From Candidatus Stahliibacteriota bacterium (GTDB lineage Bacteria > Hydrothermota > Tepidihabitantia > SM23-42), in assembly GCA_030613445.1 (NCBI GenBank), contig JAUWLY010000051.1, positions 1 to 12,168 on the forward strand: a stretch of 12,168 nucleotides of DNA, read 5' to 3'. A model generated the notes under the pieces. It ran no database searches and was not told the DNA's origin. It saw only the letters and a list, made by a program, of their open reading frames with translations. A program made the translations under genes and the position numbers. How positions within the stretch are numbered: the stretch's first letter is position 1; the number at the start of each line of letters is the position of its first letter. Positions 1 to 8,117 of the stretch are shown here, piece after piece.

Positions 1-2403
1 GCCCGGATCTAAATCATCCCATATACCGGCAATCATCGCCTCTGGACCATCACTATCCGGTATCCCAGTATTCGTATAATCATACGTTGATGCACTACCC
101 ATACAAATCCACCCATTAGAACAAATCGAAATCTGAGTATAGTTAACCCCATAATACCTAAAGGTAAACGGCAAACTGACTTGAACCGTTTCATCATCAC
201 CCAAATCCAATGATGTCCCTGGATTCTGACTCTGCGTACTGTCAATCGCAAACCACGCAAAGACCGGTGACTGCAAATGTGGACCACCTGAATAGTACGA
301 ATAATAAAGACCCGTGTCTGACGGCACTAACTGACCAACTGACACAATTAGGTCCAGGGTATCTATGTAACCATCTGCAATAATAATTAGGTCAAAATCT
401 ACGCTATGGCCATAAGGTGTTGAAGAAGCCGCGGAGATAGTAAAAGGATCCGCCGTATTGGTCTTTTCAGAATCCGGTAGAATATCTCCATAAAACCCTA
501 GCGAATCGCTAATTGTGATATAGACATCATTGGTTTTTAGCTTACCCTCTGTATTATCCGCCGAGATAAGCCCTGAATTGTGTAAGGTCACGACAAAATC
601 AGCTGTCTCACCTGGCTCAAGAATACCATTATTACCATCAAGTATCAGGTGATCAGTAACCAACAGGTATGGTGCATTGACTGGTGGTGTACCCTGGATT
701 GCATCGAGGTCAAACCCAGCATATTGGCCGCTCGAAGAACTACCATCATCATTAATCCTTATATAACGAGCTTCACTCAACCCAGCCGTAGAAAGATCAA
801 AACTCGCGGTTCCACTCGCCGTGCCGCAGGAAGACCATGGTCCATACCAATCATCGCTTGCCAGGACTTCATAACCTTCATTAGTACCGTCATCACCCTC
901 ATAGACTGTAAAATCATCACCTGCTGAGTTGTGTATCGGTGTATCATATCCCATATCAAGGACTATAAAACCGTTTTGCCCGAGGGAAAAAAAGATATCA
1001 TCTTGAGGGCCGAGCGCTGCCCGCGGACGTGTCTTGTTCGATTGTTCTGCATGATTTGCATAGCGACACAGAACCGGTTTGAATACATGTAGATATGTTG
1101 AGTCCGAAGTTAGCAAAACATCACCCACAGAAATACTGCCAGTTGCTGGCACGGTAACATTAGTGATCGTTTTGGGTACATAGCCGTTTGCTGAAAGCCG
1201 CACATCATAATTGCCTGGTGCGATCATTTTGTGGAAATCACCAAGTACGGGATCTGTGTACACGTCAATCCTATCTGGGTTGAGTATCTCAACACGTGCA
1301 TATAATGGCGTAAGGGTGAGTGAATCTTTAGCAAAACCTTCAATACCCCAACCCGCACGATCACAGACTTCCATCAAAGCATCGCGATTCTCATAGCAGA
1401 TCTGATCTATTTCCGAAGACCCTGAAGGTTCAAGCGTCTCAATCGTTGCCGCGAGTACACCATTTGTACCGATCGAGAAATCCTGTAATGAACCGGTAAT
1501 CTGGTACCAGTCATAGCCATTGATGATCGTCAGGTTTGCCGCACTTGCATATACTTGAGAAATATTGATTATATGTTGACTATCGGGCGGATCCGCATTA
1601 GAATAATCCCACGGATAATTTACATACTGAGCTACTGAGTGATAGTTATATTCCAGAGATATATTGTTCTCTTCAAGATGCTGCATTATCCACCTGGTTT
1701 CGATCTGGGAGGATGGGCTCGGACTACCACCTTCGCCACCCCAGAAATAACCATAATCACGATTCAGGTCGACATTATTTGCGTTTCTTCTGGTATTAGC
1801 AACTTTACCGTCTGGATTGATCGTGGGTAAAATCCATATTTCACGGTTGTTAACGAGATCCTGGACTTGTGTATTAGAGGCATAATTAGTCAGTAAATAG
1901 CGTAGAAAATAGAGCGGAACTTCAGCACCGATATGTTCATCGCCGTGCATATTTCCTGGCAGTCTTATCTCTGCCTCGTTCTCTTCGATACCCGGATTGT
2001 CCGTCACCCGCATCGCCCAGATCGCCCGTCCTTGCACACTATAACCGATCGTATCGAGCCGGCATATAGCCGGGTAATTAGTCACGAATGAGTCAAGGAC
2101 AAGATAAATCTGATCATAGGTGTGGTAAAAACCCCTATTAAAGATTTCATCCCGGTAAGCTTGATAATCTTCAATAAGAACATGGGTCTTATAACCCGCA
2201 GCTTTCAATTCTGCTATTTCTTTGTCTGTGACAAGGGCTTTTGCAAAATCCTGACCAGCATCGATAACGGTTATATCAAACTTCCTCAATTTATAAACTT
2301 CATCGTGGTCAGGAAGATCGATCTTAACCAGCCTAACTGTCTCGCCAGCATATGCTGCAATAAAACTAATAATCAAAAGCAATATGATGATAAATCTTTT
2401 CAT
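1..2403 (-). CDS. Secreted M14 zinc carboxypeptidase, multidomain, 3' end beyond the left edge
   Basis: This frame is open without a stop for exactly 801 codons from the ATG at 2403 to base 1, so the gene is incomplete at its C-terminus. The start is set by a Shine-Dalgarno AAAGGAG (2408-2414) four bases upstream. Residues 1-19 form a signal peptide ending AYA, so the product is exported. A propeptide-like region (20-95) precedes the M14 domain (about 96-350). Zinc ligands are H153, E156 (HGDE) and H255, with N214-R215 in VDLNRD, an Arg at 205/206, Y300 in the Tyr248 position and E322 as catalytic Glu. The S1' specificity position is Q307, at the same 15-residue distance from the Glu as in carboxypeptidase A. 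After the peptidase come a carboxypeptidase-regulatory-like domain (about 365-432), a surface-protein domain (440-571), a CARDB-like Ig domain (575-690) and the start of another domain (from 710; SNGW motif). It probably hydrolyses C-terminal residues of extracellular peptides. It lies 53 bases behind its paralogue, probably in one operon. The M14 assignment is firm; the accessory domain names are tentative. Confidence 0.9.
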   Translation of the reverse strand, partial: MKRFIIILLLIISFIAAYAGETVRLVKIDLPDHDEVYKLRKFDITVIDAGQDFAKALVTDKEIAELKAAGYKTHVLIEDYQAYRDEIFNRGFYHTYDQIYLVLDSFVTNYPAICRLDTIGYSVQGRAIWAMRVTDNPGIEENEAEIRLPGNMHGDEHIGAEVPLYFLRYLLTNYASNTQVQDLVNNREIWILPTINPDGKVANTRRNANNVDLNRDYGYFWGGEGGSPSPSSQIETRWIMQHLEENNISLEYNYHSVAQYVNYPWDYSNADPPDSQHIINISQVYASAANLTIINGYDWYQITGSLQDFSIGTNGVLAATIETLEPSGSSEIDQICYENRDALMEVCDRAGWGIEGFAKDSLTLTPLYARVEILNPDRIDVYTDPVLGDFHKMIAPGNYDVRLSANGYVPKTITNVTVPATGSISVGDVLLTSDSTYLHVFKPVLCRYANHAEQSNKTRPRAALGPQDDIFFSLGQNGFIVLDMGYDTPIHNSAGDDFTVYEGDDGTNEGYEVLASDDWYGPWSSCGTASGTASFDLSTAGLSEARYIRINDDGSSSSGQYAGFDLDAIQGTPPVNAPYLLVTDHLILDGNNGILEPGETADFVVTLHNSGLISADNTEGKLKTNDVYITISDSLGFYGDILPDSEKTNTADPFTISAASSTPYGHSVDFDLIIIADGYIDTLDLIVSVGQLVPSDTGLYYSYYSGGPHLQSPVFAWFAIDSTQSQNPGTSLDLGDDETVQVSLPFTFRYYGVNYTQISICSNGWICMGSASTYDYTNTGIPDSDGPEAMIAGIWDDLDPG

Positions 2404-2432
2404 CCTACTCCTTTACAACGACTATCAAACCC

Positions 2433-2450
2433 TAATTGATGTAACAATTA
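2433..2450. repeat. Small inverted repeat between the two peptidase genes
   Basis: TAATTG and CAATTA arms flank a six-base loop in the 53-base gap between the two carboxypeptidase genes. The stem is all A/T apart from one G-C pair and no T-run follows it on the minus strand, so it does not look like an intrinsic terminator. It may be a weak mRNA processing or stability element, or chance. Confidence 0.3.
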
Positions 2451-2456
2451 AAAAGT

Positions 2457-4718
2457 TTACTTGACTAAGATAACTTTTTCCCAATGCCTTGCTGCATCGG
2501 CTTCAAGCAATACAAAATAGGTACCAGCAGAAAGCAGACGACCAGAATGATCTGTACCATCCCAGATGACTTGGTCGGATTGTCTTATAGTCGAATAGTC
2601 CCATTGCCCCTCGGTCCTGAGACCCTCGGGATCGAAGGATCTAACCAACCGACCTGTAGCATCGTAGATTTCTAGCGCTATGCCTTCTGCCCTATGCACT
2701 GTGCTAAATCTGATATTCGTAATCTTTCTAAATGGATTTGGATTTATCGAGAGAGCCAGTGCCTGGTTCTCGATGTTATTGACTGGTGTTTCATTGATGC
2801 CTATTACGATATCGACTTTTTCCAGACAAGAATAATCACCCCAGCCATAATCAGCATTATTGCCTCTTACATAGAAATAGTACTCACCTTCTGCATGGTC
2901 GGTAAATGAATAAGATGTATCAGGGATACTCGACGATACCGTACTAACATCATTGAATAGACATACCGGTGATATGTCATCCACATAGAAACCTATATTT
3001 AAAGTATTACCGTCAGTCATGCTTCGAAATCTGAAGTAAACTGATTTACCTACCCAGTTAGCGAGTGAATATGCTTTTCTGACCCAACCACCTGAGTTTG
3101 AACTGTACCGATCATCCAAACAAAACCATTCTTTTAGGTTTTCTGATATCTCGGCAACGGCAACATCATAATTTGTTTCAAGATTGTACCAGCACCAGAA
3201 AGTCAGTGAATCACCCGACTCCACCAAATAAGGATGGAGTGTACGAACTGCATGGTTCATATTGTCCTGGTTACCGGAAAAGAAACTGTGTGAACTGGAA
3301 TGTGATTGAGCCGTGGAAAGAGTAAAACCCTCTAATTGCCAGCGGCTCGTGCCTGATTCCAGGTCATCCTCAATCACTGTTGGATTTGACAATTCAACGA
3401 GCTCCCAATGAGTCGGGTTATTATCGAAGCTATTCAAGGCATGCCAATAGATCGTAAAATCAGTGCCTACTGTGCCCAACGGATAGATGATCGGCGGCGC
3501 CACAAAACCGTCTTTAATAAGGATCAAAGAATCAGAAAAACCCGCAAGATATTTCGATGATTTAAAGACCTGTCGTGAAATAAAATCCAATTGACTGGTG
3601 CTTTGATAAAATGAAGTACCTATCTCCGCGCCATAGAAGAGTGCTGATAATCCTGCCACCCATTTATTATACCCATAAACCCAGTCTCTTGTATTACCAC
3701 AGGTCGGGTAAGGATTAGAATGAGATTGACCTGGCGTATAAGTACCACCGCCAATCCGCTGCATCATACTCGCCATATGCGCGCCCTTTGAATCGTAGAG
3801 CGTAGAATCTGGGGTGCCTGCTGCTTTATAGCCCCAGGGATACATAACCTGTTCACCATAGCTGTGTAATGAAAAACCCGTGCTTATGCCATGCTCACGG
3901 ATAAAAGTTGTATATGCCCAGATCTCATCACCCGAATAAGCAAAAGCACCCGGGAATATCGCCCCAGATGGTTCATGGCTGCACTGACCTTCATCCGCTG
4001 CTCCCCAGTAACCATCAACATCGCCACAAACTCCGCCGCCATAATTGCGGTTTGGATCAGTACCAATGCTGCCACCAAACGGCTCACGGTTTTTGCGCCA
4101 CCAGAGTCCATCTGGGTAGTCATAATCATAGCCATCGACATTAATCACGGGCCAACAATATATCTCGGTCGTATTGATGATCTCTGTAATCTCTGCGACA
4201 TTGCCATAAGAGACAAGCATTGAATCAGCAAAAAATAAAACTGCCTGCGGCGTAGCCCATTCGCGTGAATGATGGGCGCCGTCAAGTGTAAACTTGGGTT
4301 CATCCTCTTCGATATTCACATTGTCTGATATCTTAATGCCGTAGATCCATCTACCAAGGTAAGTCGTGTTTGGCAGCGAGTCGATTTTACAGATGCTTGG
4401 GTAACTGGCTGCCATACCCCTAAGTGAATCAGTCATGTCGTTATACGAGCAATAAGAGCCTCGATATTTATCTCTTTCGTGTTCCAGGCTGTATATCGTG
4501 ATCTCATAGGGCAAACCCGATGCCTTAACCTGGTCAAGACCATCTTGGTCCATAACCAAATCATACCATTCACCATAATGTCCTGCTGCAATATCCAGAT
4601 CATATTTTGGTGATATACGTGCTAAATCAGACCAGGAAGATACATATACCCGTACGATCATATGTTGAGCAAAACCAATAGCTGCGACCATACATAGAAC
4701 AACAAATAATCTTTTCAC
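2457..4718 (-). CDS. Secreted M14 zinc carboxypeptidase with MAM-like and FlgD/T9SS-like C-terminal domains
   Basis: This is a complete 753-residue exported metallocarboxypeptidase. Translation starts at GTG 4718, set by AAGGAG (4724-4729) five bases upstream; the overlapping ATG at 4720 is out of frame and meets TGA at once. Residues 1-17 are a signal peptide (cleavage near GFA/Q), followed by a propeptide-like stretch (20-90). The M14 domain (about 92-395) shows H150 and E153 (HSRE), R208 in WWRKNR, N223-R224, H285 in the SLHSYG motif, Y337 (Tyr248 position) and E365 in GAEIG as catalytic Glu. The full set predicts an active enzyme. The S1' position, seven residues after Y337, is R344, which would favour acidic C-terminal residues, as in carboxypeptidase O. 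An immune-inhibitor-A/MAM-like jelly-roll domain (449-585), a fibronectin-like segment (586-645) and a FlgD-like C-terminal domain (655-753, NPNPF, YDATGR, LSAGTYF, ending VILVK) follow. The last resembles type A sorting signals of type IX secretion, suggesting surface attachment or release. It is a paralogue of the downstream gene. Confidence 0.93.
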   Translation of the reverse strand: MKRLFVVLCMVAAIGFAQHMIVRVYVSSWSDLARISPKYDLDIAAGHYGEWYDLVMDQDGLDQVKASGLPYEITIYSLEHERDKYRGSYCSYNDMTDSLRGMAASYPSICKIDSLPNTTYLGRWIYGIKISDNVNIEEDEPKFTLDGAHHSREWATPQAVLFFADSMLVSYGNVAEITEIINTTEIYCWPVINVDGYDYDYPDGLWWRKNREPFGGSIGTDPNRNYGGGVCGDVDGYWGAADEGQCSHEPSGAIFPGAFAYSGDEIWAYTTFIREHGISTGFSLHSYGEQVMYPWGYKAAGTPDSTLYDSKGAHMASMMQRIGGGTYTPGQSHSNPYPTCGNTRDWVYGYNKWVAGLSALFYGAEIGTSFYQSTSQLDFISRQVFKSSKYLAGFSDSLILIKDGFVAPPIIYPLGTVGTDFTIYWHALNSFDNNPTHWELVELSNPTVIEDDLESGTSRWQLEGFTLSTAQSHSSSHSFFSGNQDNMNHAVRTLHPYLVESGDSLTFWCWYNLETNYDVAVAEISENLKEWFCLDDRYSSNSGGWVRKAYSLANWVGKSVYFRFRSMTDGNTLNIGFYVDDISPVCLFNDVSTVSSSIPDTSYSFTDHAEGEYYFYVRGNNADYGWGDYSCLEKVDIVIGINETPVNNIENQALALSINPNPFRKITNIRFSTVHRAEGIALEIYDATGRLVRSFDPEGLRTEGQWDYSTIRQSDQVIWDGTDHSGRLLSAGTYFVLLEADAARHWEKVILVK

Positions 4719-4730
4719 ATAATCTCCTTG

Positions 4731-4771
4731 AGGTTTTTAAATCATATTAACAAATAACCAATATTAAACCT
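4731..4771 (-). other. Possible stem-loop in the 5' leader of the carboxypeptidase transcript
   Basis: The arms 4731-4736 and 4766-4771 (AGGTTT/AAACCT) enclose a second pairing, 4744-4748 with 4760-4764. The structure would sit in the roughly 100-base leader and end one base before the Shine-Dalgarno site at 4724-4729. It is AT-rich and weak. It does not match any riboswitch I recognise, and could simply hold the ribosome site open or protect the mRNA. Confidence 0.3.
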
Positions 4772-4826
4772 TTACGAGACTTAAATCTAAAAATAAAACT
4801 CTTCCTTAATTTATATCCTTACTAAT

Positions 4827-4855
4827 AATATACGCCATAATACTGAATCTGTCAA
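4827..4855 (-). promoter_or_regulatory. Sigma70-type promoter for the carboxypeptidase genes
   Basis: On the minus strand a perfect -35 box TTGACA (4855-4850) is followed after 17 bases by TATATT (4832-4827), five of six matches to the -10 consensus. The expected start of transcription is near 4820, giving a leader of about 100 bases. Nothing better occurs in the intergenic region. Confidence 0.7.
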
Positions 4856-4858
4856 GTA

Positions 4859-4886
4859 TTGATTTGTCCGTAAATCCGTCTATAAT
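4859..4886 (+). promoter_or_regulatory. Promoter for the SbcD/SbcC-like pair, predicting a leaderless mRNA
   Basis: TTGATT (4859-4864), a 16-base spacer and a perfect TATAAT (4881-4886) lie directly before the ATG at 4893. Usual spacing puts the first transcribed base at about 4893, the A of the start codon. There is no Shine-Dalgarno sequence. The -35 box is three bases from the -35 box of the divergent promoter. Confidence 0.65.
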
Positions 4887-4892
4887 TAATCG

Positions 4893-5936
4893 ATGAAATT
4901 ACTCCTTACCGCTGATATCCACCTCAAAAAGGGTAATTCAAAACGAATCGATGTTCTGAAGTGGTTGATTGATAAAGGAACTGCGCTCGAAATAGACTAT
5001 TTCATCATTGCTGGTGACCTGTTTGAGTCAGATGCTGATGCTAGAAGGCTGCGTCCGGAAACAAAGAAAATCTTTGAAAAAGCAAGCACCGAATTCCTTA
5101 TCCTCCCAGGTAACCATGATGCCAAATCGTTCAATCCTGATTATGACTATGGCAAGAATGTCATCCAGCTAACCAAGACACCCTTTGAAATAATCAAAGC
5201 CGGTGATCTGGTCGTATGTGGTGTACCTTATCAAAACAAACGTTTCAGTGAATGTATTAAGGATATCCCGAATCAGATCGACTTGCTAATTGCTCACGGC
5301 ACTCTCTATGATCAATCATTCATATATTCCATGCTCGATGATGAAGAAACACAATATATGCCAATCCATCCAGCAAATTTAGAGAATATTGCACGTTTTG
5401 TTGCCTTAGGTCATTTACACAGCCGCAATATTGAGAAAAAATATGAAAACACATATGTTATCTACCCTGGTTCTCCAGTTGCGCTTGATACAAAATGCAA
5501 CTCGCCAAGATATTGTTATCAAATAAATATCATGGAAAATGAAATCAAAATAAAAAAAATCGAGGTGGCTATCTCTCCATACTGGAATACCAGAGAATTC
5601 TTCGTCTTCCCCGGCAATGAAGAAAAAATAATAGAAACAATACAAAATCACCTGATTAGTATAAAAGGACAGGATATTATACCGCATATCGTAGTCAATG
5701 GCTATATCGCTGAAACTGACACGGGTTTCCAGGCACAATTAGAGGTTATTGAGCAAAATAGTCTGGAGGATTTCCCTGAATTGAGAATTGATCACGCGGC
5801 GGTTCAGTCATGGGATAGGATCATCAAGAATCCAATCATCAAAGAATTTGTCGATAAGACTGACAAACTTGATGATGAACTACGTATGAAAATCTTCGAG
5901 ATCACTTTTCCTGTTTTTAGTGAAGTACTTGAATGA
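4893..5936 (+). CDS. SbcD/Mre11-like metallophosphoesterase (YhaO-like)
   Basis: A 347-residue calcineurin-like phosphoesterase of the Mre11/SbcD type, the likely nuclease partner of the ATPase encoded next to it. All metal-binding motifs are present in order: D8-x-H10 (TADIHL), G41-D42, N74-H75-D76 (GNHD), H135 (IAHG) and G173-H174-x-H176 (GHLH), then the family's YPGSP motif at 191-195. These ligate two metal ions, usually Mn, for DNA phosphodiester hydrolysis. Residues about 205-300 form the smaller capping domain, and the charged C-terminal helices (about 305-347) are where such proteins usually bind the coiled-coil base of the partner. The start is fixed by the family's normal N-terminus, with the DxH motif at residue 8. 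Its stop overlaps the next start by four bases (ATGA), so translation is coupled. At 347 residues it is somewhat shorter than typical SbcD and closer to YhaO-type proteins. The family is certain; the exact subfamily is inferred from the partner. Confidence 0.9.
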   Translation: MKLLLTADIHLKKGNSKRIDVLKWLIDKGTALEIDYFIIAGDLFESDADARRLRPETKKIFEKASTEFLILPGNHDAKSFNPDYDYGKNVIQLTKTPFEIIKAGDLVVCGVPYQNKRFSECIKDIPNQIDLLIAHGTLYDQSFIYSMLDDEETQYMPIHPANLENIARFVALGHLHSRNIEKKYENTYVIYPGSPVALDTKCNSPRYCYQINIMENEIKIKKIEVAISPYWNTREFFVFPGNEEKIIETIQNHLISIKGQDIIPHIVVNGYIAETDTGFQAQLEVIEQNSLEDFPELRIDHAAVQSWDRIIKNPIIKEFVDKTDKLDDELRMKIFEITFPVFSEVLE

Positions 5937-8011
5937 AAATAGAAAAATTCAAAGTCCGAAACTACGGTCCGATAAAAGAATTGGTTCTTAAACCCGATAA
6001 GTTTCAGTTGATCTTTGGCATGAATGAATCAGGTAAAACTGCGCTCGTTGAAGCCTTGAGCTATGTGCTATTCAAGAAAAACCCCCTCGTCCTAAGATAT
6101 GGCAAACCTGAAGATATCACACTCGAAATAGAAAATAACGGTACCATTTATACGCTGCCTACAAAAAAGATGAAATTGCCGCTGCCCGACTCTGAGATCA
6201 GTGGTATCATGTATGTCCAGGCATCAGAATCCTCGGTTTTTGGCACCAAAGGCCAAATCAGTTTCTGGGATGGTATAAAGTCTATTTTCAGTAAGATAGG
6301 TAGTGGCATGACCTTTGCCCGACTCGATGAAAAGATATTCAAGGTAGTTGGGCTAACACCCAGGAAGGCCGAGTGGGTAGAAGAAAAAAAAGAAAAGATT
6401 GAGGTAGATGAAAAAAGGAAGGAACAGCTTGAAGCCTATCTGCAAAAAATAAATGATATCGAAAAAAAAGAAGCCATCTTGGCTCAATCTATCGACCGAA
6501 GAAAGATGCTTAAAAGACAATTGACGGAAATAGAAACCTCCAGGAATTACAAAAACTACAAAGAGCTATCCTCACTCTATACTGATTATCTTGAAAAGAA
6601 AACCGAATTACAGTCCTTTGAGCGATACAAGTATGACTACCTGACAACCTGGCAGCAACTTGAACTGAAACAACAGAAGGGAAAAGAAGATGAAGAACGA
6701 CAAAAAGAAATGACTACAGAAATAGAGAAGTTAGAAAAAGACATCGTGGAACTGAAACGAAATCAAGACGTCATCGATATCAAAGGGTTTAAGCAGTATC
6801 TTATTAGAGCCCAACAAAAAACCAGAAAGTCTCCCTTTATCTATCCATCAATCATCCTCGCGGCATCAGTTGTTCTATCAATTATCTTGTTCTTTACCGT
6901 AGGATTCATTCCAGCAGCGGTATTGCTCGCTGTTGGCCTTGTATTCGCTGCTTATGGGCTGTATAAAGGACAGGTAGATAAAGAGCTGACAACCAGAAGG
7001 GACGAAATCTTAGCAAAAGCAAAAAAGGTGTTTCCAGATCTATCTAATCTCGACGAACTCACCGACGAAATTGAGCTTATCCAAGAGACAATGCTAAGAA
7101 AAGAAACTCTCGTGGAAGACAAAAAGAAACGTCTAACCCGTCTTTGTCAGGCCCACGAAATAACCAAGATTGACAGAGCTCTTGGTGAAATAAGAAGTAA
7201 AACCGGGCTTGCTGAATTGTCCGATCTCAAAGATAAAATACATAAACAACAGAGCATAAAGAATGAAATGAGTAACCTTGGCGGCAGAATTGCGGGCATG
7301 CTCTCTGAGCAAAATGATAATCGCTGGAAAGGGTTGATAGAAAAAATGAAAACAAATAGTCCACAAGAAGAAGTCGATATATCAATGGAACAAGAACTGA
7401 GAACTGAACTCAAAAAACTAGAAGTGCGCACAAATGAATTAATGCATGAGGTTCACCTTTTCAACGAAATCCAGAGAAAAACCCATAATATAACCGATAT
7501 ACGCTCGGCATTTGTTGAACTTGACAGATTGAAAAAAATATTGAAAGACTACGACCTCGAAAAGAATGCAGCTCTGGAGGTACGTAAGATTCTGCAACAG
7601 ATGAGTAGTGATTTAGATACTATTATCGACGACATAATGCAAGGCAGTAAAAGCCTCAGCCGCTATTTTGCATTGGTGACTGACCGCTATGAGCAAGTTA
7701 ACATAAAAAACAAAAATTTCGTCGTCAGAGACAAAAAAGGCAAGGAATTCGCCATAGATGAATTGAGTAGTGGAACAAAAGACCAATTATTTGTTTGTTT
7801 TAGACTAGCCGCACTGAAAAAGATGTATCCTGAAGGTGCATTTCTGATTCTCGATGATGCCTTTGTTTTTGCGGACTGGTCGCGCCGTCAAAAACTCGTC
7901 GAGCTACTCAAGGAATTCGTGGACCAAGGCAATCAGATAATATACTTAACTTCAGATGACCATACGCGTGAGTTGCTCAAAGAATACGGCGCCCAAGTGA
8001 CTACATTGTAA
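5933..8011 (+). CDS. Rad50/SbcC-like ATPase with a central transmembrane hairpin (YhaN-like)
   Basis: A 692-residue SMC/Rad50-type ATPase. The N-terminal half-domain holds the Walker A motif at 29-36 (GMNESGKT) and a Q-loop Gln at Q96. The C-terminal half-domain holds the signature LSSG at 611-614, Walker B LILDD at 638-642 (D642 where Rad50 usually has Glu, as in RecF-like proteins) and a switch His at H677. Between them run two charged heptad-rich stretches (about 150-295 and 346-555), expected to form an antiparallel coiled coil. At its apex, where Rad50 and SbcC have a CxxC zinc hook, this protein has no CxxC. It has two hydrophobic segments instead (about 301-322 and 325-343) joined by a very short turn, predicting a membrane hairpin. 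The arrangement, and pairing with an Mre11-like phosphoesterase, matches Bacillus YhaN/YhaO as I recall that family. The likely role is DNA-end processing tethered to the membrane. The ATPase call is firm; the membrane topology and role are inferred. Confidence 0.88.
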   Translation: MKIEKFKVRNYGPIKELVLKPDKFQLIFGMNESGKTALVEALSYVLFKKNPLVLRYGKPEDITLEIENNGTIYTLPTKKMKLPLPDSEISGIMYVQASESSVFGTKGQISFWDGIKSIFSKIGSGMTFARLDEKIFKVVGLTPRKAEWVEEKKEKIEVDEKRKEQLEAYLQKINDIEKKEAILAQSIDRRKMLKRQLTEIETSRNYKNYKELSSLYTDYLEKKTELQSFERYKYDYLTTWQQLELKQQKGKEDEERQKEMTTEIEKLEKDIVELKRNQDVIDIKGFKQYLIRAQQKTRKSPFIYPSIILAASVVLSIILFFTVGFIPAAVLLAVGLVFAAYGLYKGQVDKELTTRRDEILAKAKKVFPDLSNLDELTDEIELIQETMLRKETLVEDKKKRLTRLCQAHEITKIDRALGEIRSKTGLAELSDLKDKIHKQQSIKNEMSNLGGRIAGMLSEQNDNRWKGLIEKMKTNSPQEEVDISMEQELRTELKKLEVRTNELMHEVHLFNEIQRKTHNITDIRSAFVELDRLKKILKDYDLEKNAALEVRKILQQMSSDLDTIIDDIMQGSKSLSRYFALVTDRYEQVNIKNKNFVVRDKKGKEFAIDELSSGTKDQLFVCFRLAALKKMYPEGAFLILDDAFVFADWSRRQKLVELLKEFVDQGNQIIYLTSDDHTRELLKEYGAQVTTL

Positions 8012-8080
8012 TATCCACCTGCAATGCGAATCTTTTCGACCGCACAACCGCTCCAAAATGAGATACCCAGGAAGATACTC

Positions 8081-8108
8081 TTGAAAATAAGCGGTATCGG
8101 TCTATAAT
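8081..8108 (+). promoter_or_regulatory. Promoter for the Rsm22-like gene, predicting a nearly leaderless mRNA
   Basis: TTGAAA (8081-8086), 16 bases, then a perfect TATAAT (8103-8108). The predicted first base is near 8115, only about three bases before the ATG at 8118, and no Shine-Dalgarno sequence is present. The -10 context GTCTATAAT and the 16-base spacer are the same as in the promoter at 4859-4886. Confidence 0.65.
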
Positions 8109-8117
8109 CTCATACTA

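Noticed and set aside
4692..4694. Lipoprotein signal at Cys9 of the complete carboxypeptidase
   Set aside because: The residues before the Cys do not make a lipobox and the hydrophobic stretch before it is too short; an ordinary signal peptide fits better.
7851..7860. Walker B of the ATPase as degenerate, because Asp replaces the catalytic Glu
   Set aside because: RecF-like and YhaN-like ATPases commonly have Asp-Asp here, so inactivity cannot be inferred.
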